From: Parastagonospora avenae f. sp. tritici 18332-5
Lineage: Eukaryota; Ascomycota; Dothideomycetes; Pleosporales; Phaeosphaeriaceae
Direction: 5' to 3'
NCBI GenBank assembly: GCA_022559985.1
Contig: JAFJTR010000209.1
Span: 1-12,493 of the forward strand
DNA: 12,493 nucleotides
The notes beneath the pieces are model-generated. The model did not search any database. It was given only the letters and a program-made list of their open reading frames with translations, and had not been told where the DNA came from. The position numbers and the translations under genes are program-made. Each line of letters begins with the position of its first letter. Positions within the stretch are counted from its first letter, which is position 1. Positions 1-8,140 of the stretch are shown one piece after another.

Positions 1-80
1 TGCTCAACAGAGTAGGTCTACTGTATCAAGCGCTGCAGAGACAGCTGCAGTAGTTACTGCAGCTGCAGCGCTTGAATCTA
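1..80. other. Flanking DNA left of copia-1, no gene
   Basis: This short stretch lies outside the candidate copia-1 LTR. It holds no reading frame of note. It contains AGTAG-GT-CTACT (11-22) and the larger hairpin at 26-75. If the LTR begins at 81, positions 76-80 (ATCTA) would be the target-site duplication, but the partner copy is not in the window. Confidence 0.4.
26..75. repeat. Imperfect palindrome (hairpin), 21 bp of stem
   Basis: Positions 26-35 (TCAAGCGCTG) pair with 66-75 (CAGCGCTTGA), and 42-52 (CAGCTGCAGTA) pair with 55-65 (TACTGCAGCTG). The loop is only two bases (53-54) and a six-base bulge, CAGAGA (36-41), sits on the left arm. The stem is rich in CTGCAG. It lies just outside the candidate LTR of copia-1. 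It could be part of an older element, a preferred insertion target, or chance structure; nothing shows a function. Confidence 0.8.
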
Positions 81-689
81 TGTGTACTCAGTGGCAATTG
101 TAGTAACTATTGGCGGACATATCGCGTGTTTTGTGCAGGAGTCGCGTTTTGCCGAGGTGGCCGGAAACCCTAGGTGGCCGGCATCTATATGCGCTAGCTT
201 ATAGACAGCCCTGTTTTAAGCAAGGCGCTATAAAGCAGGCATAACTAGGAGGGAGATAATGAAACGCTTCTGAGAATACATAATAACAACACATCTACTT
301 AGGCCTAAGCATAGAGCTGCCTTTGTAGTTAATAAAGCTTTATATCTCGCTAACAGTAGTGCAACTACCTAGGGCATTAAGAAGGATGCTTCTATTGCAG
401 AAAACGCGCTATCTAAATAAGATAACACTTGCAATTATAGTAAGAATCTAAGAAAACGCGCGCATAGCAAGCACGCAACTTAAACAGCTAAATGCCCTGC
501 CTATTGTGAGATCTAAAGAGGTTCTTGAAAAATGTTAATAATTAAAGTAATTAATTGTCTTGCCTCGTCTAATCTATGAACAGGTGGCTTTTGTCCCCCG
601 CCCTTGTGCAACTAGCTGCGCGGTCTATTCTATGCAGTTCTATTCTAGCTAAGCCTATAATGCAGCTAGCCTTGCTTATATCTAACACA
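81..689 (-). repeat. Candidate 3' LTR of copia-1
   Basis: The right border is well supported: on the minus strand a polypurine tract (AAGGGGG) is followed at once by TGTGTTAGATATAAGC, a normal LTR start. The left border is a guess. Plus-strand TGTGT at 81-85 would give a TGTGT/ACACA terminal inverted repeat and a 609-bp LTR. A shorter LTR starting at the TG at 271 is also possible. Inside are a TATA-like GATATAAAG on the minus strand (near 340) and a direct repeat AGGTGGCCGG (155-164 and 172-181). No second copy is in the window to confirm the ends, and no gene is seen here. Confidence 0.5.
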
Positions 690-698
690 CCCCCTTAG
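690..698 (-). promoter_or_regulatory. Polypurine tract of copia-1
   Basis: On the minus strand CTAAGGGGG directly precedes the LTR start TGTGTTAG. A short G-rich purine run at this place primes plus-strand DNA synthesis in copia elements. The end of the pol reading frame lies only a few bases upstream. Confidence 0.75.
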
Positions 699-1620
699 CT
701 TAGATAGACATCTAAGCTAGATAGCTACTTGCAGTGTCTTATAAGGTAACTAGCTCTAGTCTCTCTTAAAGCTTATTTAGTAATAGTTCTTAGTAGTTTA
801 GCTTATCTATGCGTTCTACAAGATTAAGGTAATTAAGAAAGGTGTTCTATTTATTTCTAGAGAGGGCCTTAGTAAGGCTGTTAGCAGGCATGCTGGCAGA
901 GAGTATATACTTAACTGAGATTGTTCCTTATTAGACCTCTTGCCGCAGCTAGTAATTGTGGATATCTACGTGTTAGAGCTTTATTTATAGCTTTAATATT
1001 TCCTTAGTTACTAAGCTAATTATCTGCGTATTGTTGCAGTATATCATGATAGTCTTCTTTAGTAGATTAATTCTAAGCTTACTAATTAGTCTTAAGATAA
1101 AAATAGCTTCCTTTGCCACCTGTAATAGAGCAAGGAGCTCTGCCTCGGTTGTTAAGGTGGTGATAGTGTCTTGCTTGCTAGCTTTCTATGCAATCAGGCC
1201 TCTAAATAGTTAAATCGTGTAGCCTTGTGAGCTCTTGCAGTCAGAGGTGTTGTCAGCGAACGACGCATCGCTCGCTACCTCGAGGTGGAGGCCTCCGCCT
1301 TGGCGTAGGGCTAAGTTCTGCGTACTCATGAGGTAGAGCAGTACTCGATTAGCTGCTTCGTGATGCTTTAGTCCTAGGTTAAGCATATATTGCGCAAGTC
1401 TTGATATAGCAAACGCGATGTCTAGGCGTGTTGTAACTGCTGCAAACAGCAGTAAGCTAATCTTGCGTTAGTACTTATTAATTCCTAATAGCGTAGCTAA
1501 GCTAGCTTATAGCTCTAGCTTAATAGAGGACATTAGGGTATTGTGTTAAGTGTCTCTCTTATTAATTAAGCAGCTGATTTTCTTAAGATAGGCAGCTTAT
1601 AAAAGAAGGAGTGTGTGATT

Positions 1621-1658
1621 TCTCCTATCTTAGGTATTTTCTCCTATCTTAGGTAATT
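1621..1658. repeat. 19-bp tandem duplication inside the copia-1 RT region
   Basis: Two adjacent 19-bp units (1621-1639 and 1640-1658) differ at one base. On the minus strand the frame upstream of the repeat (LEVEIT) and the frame downstream (AAYLKKI) agree only if one unit is ignored, so the duplication causes a frameshift and arose after the gene was last functional. Confidence 0.85.
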
Positions 1659-3520
1659 TCTACTTCTAGGAACTACTTTAAGTCTTCTTCTTCTATAAGA
1701 GTGTACTTTATTTATAGATCCTGTATAACAGAGTAAGCTAAGTGTTCTTTGTTCTTAGGGTATCTAAAGATAATATTATCTACATAGAAGAAGATAAACA
1801 CTCTGTTCTTTATTATACAGCAGGGCTCATGAGGCACTAATTGCAGTTCTAGCTAGAGTAGGGTATAAGTGAATTCCTTCTGCCATAGCAGAGGTGAGAT
1901 GCGCAGTCTATATAGGGCCTTATGCAGTTTTAGAGCTGTATTTAGCTTCCTGTAGCTGTTAGGCATCCTTATATAGACTTCTTGATTAATTGTTGCATGC
2001 ACAAACGCGTTAGTTACATTATACTGCTTAAGCTTAAGGTTGCAATCTGCAGCGATCGCTATTATTAATCTAAATAACTAGCTAGCAAGCGTTGCGGCGT
2101 AGGTGTCTTGTGCAGATACATCGCGCTGCTAGTCTCCTCAGACTACTAAGCGCGCCTTGCATTTCTGTAATCTATGTTGCTAGTTAAGCTTATACGTGTA
2201 TACCTACGTGTAGTTAAGGATCTGATGCCCTTCTTGTTTAATCTGCTTAAGTGGCACTTCTAACTATAAAGTTATCTTCAAGTAGCTTTAGAGGTGTTCC
2301 TGCTTAGCTTTCTTCTACTAGTTACTTAATAGGTGACTTTCTATCTCCCTATAAAATGCAGAGGGGGTGGGAGCTAGCTTTAATGCAATGTAGTTCCTCT
2401 TGCTCTTAGCCTTTTAAGCTAAGCCTTGTTAATGACTTTATCTTAGTATATACTAATATTTCCTGCTTAGGTGCCTGCCATAAACGCGGCTTGCTAAGGG
2501 ATTGTTCTTAAGTTGCTGTGTGAGGTATATTTCGGCTTTCTAGGCCTGCCTTTAGCTAGAAAAGCTGCTAGTGGCGGAGTTAGAGGTGGAGTTAGATAGA
2601 TCTCTGCGATCTTCTGTCCTTAGTAATATCTAGGTGGTTCTGAATTATCTAGTAATAGATTAGATAGTTGCATAGCGTTAGCAGCTCTATTATCCTTATA
2701 GAATGACTTAGCCTCTAGATAGCTAGTTAGACTTAGTAGTTCTAGAGTCCTTATTAGAGTAGCGATTTCTTTAAGCATGCTATGCATAAAGTTCTTATAC
2801 AGGTCCTTAGTCTTGCTATTAAACACTAACTGCTTATTAAAGGTGACGTTACGTGTGCTAATTACTCTAGCTAGTAATAGTATCTAGATGCGATAGATAT
2901 TAGAGGATCTGTATCTAATAAGATATCTAATCTATGCTTTTAGATCTAGGCGTTGTAGGCGTGATTTTCCTTAGTGTATGTTATTAGATATTGCAAAGGC
3001 TTTGCACCTATATACCTTAAGATAACTAAGGTTTAGTTTGCAGAGTAAGGTAATTCTACTATTACTAAAAGCAGTGTGTATAAAGAAGATCTTATAAGGT
3101 ATCTTCTAGTTATTGCTGTAGTTTAGCGTTCTGTTATAGAGGTATACTGCAGCTCTTATGACTTCTGGCCACAGTTCCTAGGAGAGGTTAGTATCTAGCC
3201 TTATTGCTCGTGCTTTCTCCTTATTTACACCCCCTAAGCGTTTAGCTCTACTGTTCTAGGCTTGTGTATCTAGGGCTAAAGGCTTAATAATAATGCCTTT
3301 AGTTTTAAGCTATTGTTGCACTTAAGGGTTAACAGTTATAATCTTATTATCTAATTTAATAACTTTAATAGTAATATTAAAGTAGTTCTTTAAGAAAAGA
3401 GTAAAGTTAGCTAGCTTAGCAATAATTAAAGCTGCTATTTAGTTATCTATAAAGTAGATATCCTACTAGAGGCCTAAGAATCTATCTATAATAAGCATTT
3501 AAGACTTCTCCTTAGTAATA

Positions 3521-3525
3521 GATTG
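3521..3525. repeat. Target-site duplication GATTG, left copy
   Basis: GATTG immediately precedes the first base of the gypsy 3' LTR (TGTTAAAACC). The same five bases follow the other LTR at 10816-10820. Five bases is the usual length for Ty3/gypsy integrases. Confidence 0.95.
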
Positions 3526-3906
3526 TGTTAAAACCTATCAAGTAGCTAAGCAGAGGGAAGCTGGCTCGAAGGGCTCAAGTTGGTTTTCGCGGATGAGAGA
3601 TGTGGGCACTAGATACAGAGGTGGGGCGTACTTAGACAGTAAGAGGGAGCTTCTATAAAGAGTACAATGTATTAGGTAACTTAAAATATGAAGTTAAAGA
3701 CAATAAACGATAGGCGTTTATTGCTAAGATCTATATACTAAGAGATCCTACTATCCTATGCAGTCATACCATCCGGGATAGTCGACCATCCGGGGATGGT
3801 TTGCTTAGCGGGATGGCTGTCACGTGATCGGTCGCACAGCCCTGCTATTAGTGCTCTTTGTTAGTTGTCCTTGTTGTCAAAGGCTTCTAACTCCTTGATC
3901 GTAACA
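3526..3906 (-). repeat. 3' LTR of the gypsy element (381 bp)
   Basis: It matches 10417-10815 along its whole length, with TGTTA...TAACA ends. It lacks one 18-bp unit of the ACCATCC repeat found in the other LTR. The palindrome TCACGTGA is kept at 3820-3827, a TATATA box on the minus strand at 3732-3737, and a perfect 9-bp hairpin at 3701-3723. Mutations relative to the other copy lie mostly in its right, element-facing half. Confidence 0.97.
3701..3723. repeat. 9-bp perfect hairpin in the 3' LTR
   Basis: CAATAAACG pairs with CGTTTATTG around the five-base loop ATAGG. The copy in the other LTR (10592-10614) reads CAATGAACG/CGTTCATTG, so both arms carry matching changes. It sits between the TATA box and the likely transcription start in minus-strand orientation. 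Confidence 0.85.
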
Positions 3907-3920
3907 CTACCTCCCCCTTC
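3907..3920 (-). promoter_or_regulatory. Polypurine tract of the gypsy element
   Basis: On the minus strand GAAGGGGGAGGTAG directly precedes the 3' LTR start TGTTACGATC. It is an almost pure purine run at the expected place for plus-strand priming. It confirms that the element reads on the minus strand, so 3526-3906 is its 3' LTR. Confidence 0.85.
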
Positions 3921-4043
3921 TAGCATATCGTTCTTAATATTGTTTTTCTGTGCTGTGTTTATAGGGGTCGCATCCTAGGCCCCTTAGTATATATACTAGC
4001 GTGAGTGCCCTTAGTTTTCTGATTCTGTTGCGCCTCCCTGACT
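3921..4043 (+). promoter_or_regulatory. Possible promoter/leader of the antisense cysteine-rich gene
   Basis: This piece lies between the polypurine tract and the plus-strand ATG at 4044. It holds TATATATA at 3988-3995, about 50 bases before the ATG, and the ATG context is GACTATGCC with A at -3, which is favourable in fungi. No frame from pol reaches here. A promoter role is inferred from position only; transcription could also start within the LTR reading outward on the plus strand. Confidence 0.35.
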
Positions 4044-4631
4044 ATGCCTAAGGAATCTAAACCCTGCCCGGCCTGTGCGCCACAAAAGTTAACTTCTACA
4101 GAAGAGCGTTGTCTTTGCGCAGAGTAGGTTCGCAATTGTGTAACTAAGATGCCTTATTGCTGTAAACGTTATAAGGCAAAGAGTTTGCGATGCTTTATAG
4201 ACACAGCAATAGGTTATTGTGCTAGGTGCATTGCTGCGCACGCTAAGTGTAGCTTATTTATTTCTAAAGAAGAATAGGAAAAGATAGAAGCTAAGAAACG
4301 TGTAAAACGTTTAGAACTTGCGCGTTTTAAAGAGAGTGTTACTTGCGCAGAGCAGGAGTTATTAGAGCTTAAGAGTTAGGAGCAAGAGTTTGCGCATTGA
4401 GATTTAGCGATTCTGCGTGTCCAGGATCAAGCGCAAGAGGCGGAGGGTTCGAGTACGACTGCGCCGCAACCTGTGGATCCTCCTGCTGACTTAGGCTAGT
4501 CACAGGCTAATAACCCTCTTAATCCTTCTTTTAATTATATCCTTAATAATTATCTTTTTAAACATCCTATAGATATTTCTAGGGTCCTTAGATTTAATAA
4601 CACTATGCTAGTGACAAGTGATAGTTTCTAA
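4044..4631 (+). pseudogene. Antisense cysteine-rich accessory ORF of the gypsy element (195 codons, five internal stops)
   Basis: I do not recognise the family. The plus strand reads in one frame from ATG 4044 to TAA 4629-4631 with no frameshift, broken at codons 28, 78, 112, 119 and 152 (TAG four times, TGA once), the types expected from Trp, Gln or Arg codons under C-to-T/G-to-A mutation. Residues 8-69 hold eleven cysteines, starting CPAC, with Cys pairs at 39-40 and 59/62 (CARC) and Cys 69: a zinc-binding-like pattern. Residues 75-134 are Lys/Glu/Arg-rich and probably helical or coiled coil. A Pro/Ser/Thr-rich linker follows, then an Asn-rich tail. It lies between the polypurine tract and the end of pol, pointing against pol; the two stops are 28 bases apart. 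Antisense ORFs in this place are known in some plant gypsy elements. Function unknown; a DNA- or RNA-binding role would be a guess. Confidence 0.7.
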
Positions 4632-4659
4632 GATTCGTTTTGTTTCTTAAATAGTATTG

Positions 4660-7600
4660 TTAGTTAAGGTGTCGTCTCGCTTTATCTAGCGAGATTAGTC
4701 CTTTGTTAATAAGGTAGTCTAGGAGTTCTTTATTAGGACAGAGATTGTTACTGCTTTAGATTTCTTAGAGTATGCTTTCTAGGCTATATCTAGTGTAGGA
4801 GTGTGTAGCAATTCTTTTCTATGCTTCTTTAAGTAGTTGCTTGCAGTTCTAGAGGTTGCTTTCAGGTTCCTATATATTCTTAGTGTTAGGGTAACCTTTC
4901 TATTTAACTAGCTATTCTTAGATAAATGCTAAGTCTTAAAAGTCCTGTTGTCTAATTTCTCTGTATTTAAGTAGTTTCTCTACTTTAAATTCATTGTCTT
5001 CCTTAATCTTATAGCGCTAGGTGCGCTGCAATAGTGTGGCTAGATTAGCTAGTTCTAGTTTGTTTACGTGGAATCTAGGATAAATCTTAGCGTCTAGTAG
5101 TAGCTTAAGTATATACGTTACTAGTCTGTTCTGTTTTAAAATTAAAAACAGTCTAACTTTAACATAGTTAAGTCCTTTGCTTAGTTACTTCGTGCGTAGA
5201 TTCTTAGTGTAAAGATACACTTTATTCTCCTTTTTAAGCTAAGGTGCTGTTTTTCTTTTCTTATTAATATAAGAGATGCTCTAGTTTTAAGCATAGGTGA
5301 GTTTTTTACTTATTTCTTCGTGGATTTTCTTTATTTCTTCTGCTAATTTTATTGCAGCTTTAGCCTTTAGGCTAGGTAACGTTCGTTAAAAGAGATTTAG
5401 GTGTTTCCTATAGTTTGCGAAGTACGGCGTTCTGCCTATAGATTTAGAAAGTTTATTATTATATAACATTTGTGCTATTAGTAATAATAAGACCTAGTTT
5501 ATCTAACTAGTGTTGCTAAAGATCTTTAGGTACGTCTTTATAGTATAGTTTGTCTGTTCTATCTGTCTGTTAGTTTCTAGATAGTAAGCTGTAGATAGCT
5601 TTTGCTAGATACTGATTTCTGCTATAAGCGTAGCCTAATAGTTTAATATAAAGAGCTTATCTCTATTGCTAATAATTAACTTAGGTATGCTGTAATCTTA
5701 AATAAGTCAGTCCTTAAGTACGTGCGCAAGCTGTACGGCTGTATAGTCTCGTTAAAAGAGTATTATTAGGGCATATTTCGTAAAGCGATCTACTATAATG
5801 AGTATTAAGTCATAGGATAGTCCTGTAGCAGGGTCCTCTAATAAGGGTAGTCCTGTTACGAAATCTATAGAGATGTCAGTCTAAGGTTCGTCTAGGAGTT
5901 CTATTAGCTGCATTTCTCTGTATAGTGCATAGGTACTGTGCTTATTTCGTTAACAGTCCGCACATTTCCTAATATATAAAGCAACTTTATCCTTTATGTT
6001 CTTAAACTAGTAATTTCGTTAGATTAGTTCTATCGTTTATAACACGCTAGGGTGACTATGTACTAGGTTATTGTAGTGTTGTTAAATGATTTGTTCCTAT
6101 AGTTCTTCTAGAACGTCGTTTCTAATCTGCATCCTAAGATTATTTATATATCGTGCAGGTCCTAGTAATCTGTCTGTATATTGCTGTAGGACTGTTAAGT
6201 TAATTATTTTCTTAGTTCCTGCGATATCTGATCGTTAGCTAAGAGCGTCAGCTCTGCTGTTGTCTTTTCCTAGTATATAGACAATTTTAAACTTGTGTTG
6301 TCCTAGGGTTTCTGCCTATCTAACCTAACATTAGTTTAGAGTTTTAGTCGTTGTAAATATAACTAAGTTCTTATAGTCTAAGAATATAGTAAGGTCTGAG
6401 CAGCTTTCTGCGTAAACTCTCTAATATTTGAGCGCAACTACTACTGCGAGCAGTTCTTTGTTATAAATATTGTAATTCTCTTCTATACTAGTGAATTTCC
6501 TTAAGTAGTAGGCAACTAGATGCTATTTGCTATCTTGTTCTTGTTTCGCGCACATTCCTATTGCAAGGTCTGAGGCGTCTGTTTCAAATTGTAGTAGTTC
6601 TCTACTTTAAAACGCTACGAGGACTAGTAGTTTAATACATGCTGTTTTAAGTTTGTTAAACGCTTTAAGCGCTAGTCCTATAATTAGTTTGTAAAGAGTT
6701 ATTCTCTTCTTTATAAGTTCTGTAAGTGGGATTACAATCCTTAAAAAGTCCTAGATAAACTATTAGTTAAAATTAATAAATCCTAGGAAGGACTATACTT
6801 CCTTAACTGTGCTTAGCGCAGGCTAGTCTTTCACAACTTAGATCTTTTCTAGACTTATTTTAACTCTATTCTTGCTAACTATGCATCCTAGGAATTTAAC
6901 TTTCTCTTAATACTATTTGCATTTGTTAGGATTAACTAGCAAAGCGTGCTGTTATAGTAGCTGTAGAACTGTTCGTACGTGTTCTGTGTGCTCTTTCTCG
7001 TTTTAAGAGTAGATTAGTATGTCGTTAAGGTATGCAATGACGAATATATCTAAGTGTTCTTGCAATACGTTGTTAATAAGTTCTTAATATATAGCTAGTA
7101 CGTTAGTAAGGCTAAAGGGCATAACTAGATATTTAAAATGTCTGTATCTTGTTCTAAATGCTGTCTTCTATTCTTTGCCTTCTTTTATGCAAATAAGGTT
7201 GTACGCTCCTTATAGATCTAATGCAGTAAAGATCTCTGCATATGCTAATTAATCCTATAGTTCTCTAATATTTAGTAAAAGATATTAGTTTTTAATTATT
7301 ATGTTATTAAGCTTTTAGTAGTTAATGCATAGTCGTAGCTTTCTATTCTTCTTTAGAACGAATAGGACAGGGAATCCTGCTAGTGATTCGCTGCGTTGTA
7401 TAAATCCTTTCTTAAGCATTATATTAATATATTCTCTTAATATATTAAGTTCTTTTTCTAATATCTTATAAATTAGTTAGAAACCTAGCGTCTTGCCTTT
7501 CTTAAGTAAGTAATCTTATAGTCCTATTTCTGATGCTTAGGTAGGGCTTTAATCCCTAGCTCTTCTTTAAATAGTTTCTAGAACTCTTTGTATTCTAAAG

Positions 7601-8140
7601 GTATTGCAGGAGTTATATGTTTCTCTAAGACTTTTAATATATTACTACTATTAAGGCTAAGCCTTCTCTGTAAGGACCTTAGTTTTAAAGTAATATTATT
7701 AATTATCTTCTTATCTGTTGTTAAACGCTGCTAACGTACAGGCTTTAGACTAGGGGTGCTAGTGTAGTCCGCAAACAAGAGTGTCCAGTTAACCTAATTT
7801 ATTAAAGGGTTGCTCTCGCGTAACTATAGAAGTCCTAGTATAATGTTGTTAACGAATAAACTAAGAATATCTAGGTTAACTTTCTATTATTTGTCTTAAA
7901 TGTAGAGTATTATTAAAGCTTCGTGCTTAATAACTGCTTCTCCTGGCATTTGTGCTCTGTTCGCGACACAGAGTAGATAGGATTGTTATTTCTTAAAGGG
8001 GTGAAGCCCTGCTTTCACTATAGCCTTCTAGGAAATATAGTTTAACTGTAATCCTAAATCTAATAATGCACGCATCTATATTCTGTTTATAATTACTAAG
8101 AGTTTAATAAGATTTGCTAAATTAGTAGCGTTATAACTTT
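4660..8140 (-). pseudogene. gypsy pol: protease, RT, RNase H, integrase, chromodomain (broken)
   Basis: Right to left: aspartic protease with DLG at 8052-8060 (DSG expected) and ILGLL; RT (about 7480-6720) with MPFSLTN near 7110 and the active site YLND at 7021-7032 (YLDD expected); RNase H with FETDASD, NKELLAV and SRADALS kept; integrase zinc finger ending CADC (near 5960); catalytic core with Asp kept (IDFVTG, 5863-5865), second Asp changed to Asn (SNRD, 5665-5667) and Glu kept (5557-5559); chromodomain at about 4992-4815 (FKVEKLLKYRE, LVK-KGYPNTKN, EPESNL). A chromodomain directs insertion toward marked chromatin, as in MAGGY-type elements. Many TAG/TAA codons interrupt it. The frame changes by one base near 7505-7513, and the gag-to-protease junction near 8120 is also out of frame, either a natural frameshift or an indel. 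The start is approximate. Confidence 0.93.
4815..4992 (-). other. Chromodomain at the C-terminus of gypsy pol
   Basis: On the minus strand the order EFKVEKLLKYREIR, then LVK-KGYPNTKN, then EPESNL, with stop codons where Trp or Gln of the consensus would stand (VKW, TWEP), matches chromodomains of fungal chromoviruses. About 50 more residues follow before the stop at 4660-4662. Confidence 0.85.

Larger units (their letters stand above)
712..3525 (-). pseudogene. copia-1 pol, downstream part: integrase core, reverse transcriptase, RNase H (broken)
   Basis: Reading right to left, the integrase core comes first (3525 to about 2600; LMIIDRF-type start lies at about 3500), with the middle catalytic Asp kept (LDNK) and the Glu changed to Lys (AKRLGG, Lys codon 3241-3243). 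Then comes copia reverse transcriptase with LHKALYRL and the active site YVDN at 1775-1786, where YVDD is expected. RNase H follows with SDASFADN (Asp 1267-1269) and TTEAEL (near 1138-1149) intact, but the third Asp is Asn (CNN, 1033-1035) and ADGLTK reads ANSLTK. Many TAG/TAA codons stand where Gln or Trp is expected. A 19-bp tandem duplication at 1621-1658 shifts the frame. The end at 712 is a TAG that may itself be mutated. The longest open piece is 2620-2826. The protein would copy RNA to DNA and insert it, but cannot do so now. Confidence 0.9.

Noticed and set aside
155..181. Direct repeat AGGTGGCCGG as an attachment site
   Set aside because: Ten bases repeated once within a candidate LTR; no recombinase gene or matching flank.
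1031..1213. Plus-strand open frame of 60 codons
   Set aside because: It lies opposite the copia-1 RNase H domain, whose minus-strand motifs (SDASFADN, TEAEL) explain the sequence; the frame is a shadow.
2620..2826. Minus-strand open frame of 68 codons as a separate gene
   Set aside because: It is in the copia-1 pol frame and is simply a stretch after the integrase core without a stop; it is included in the pseudogene.
4632..4659. Continuation of the plus-strand cysteine-rich frame beyond its TAA
   Set aside because: The frame meets another stop soon and then overlaps the pol C-terminus; no Cys or helical pattern continues, so the TAA at 4629-4631 was taken as the end.
7501..7515. GTAAGTAA as an intron donor explaining the frame change in pol
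   Set aside because: It is on the plus strand, opposite to pol, and a single missing base restores agreement between both frames.
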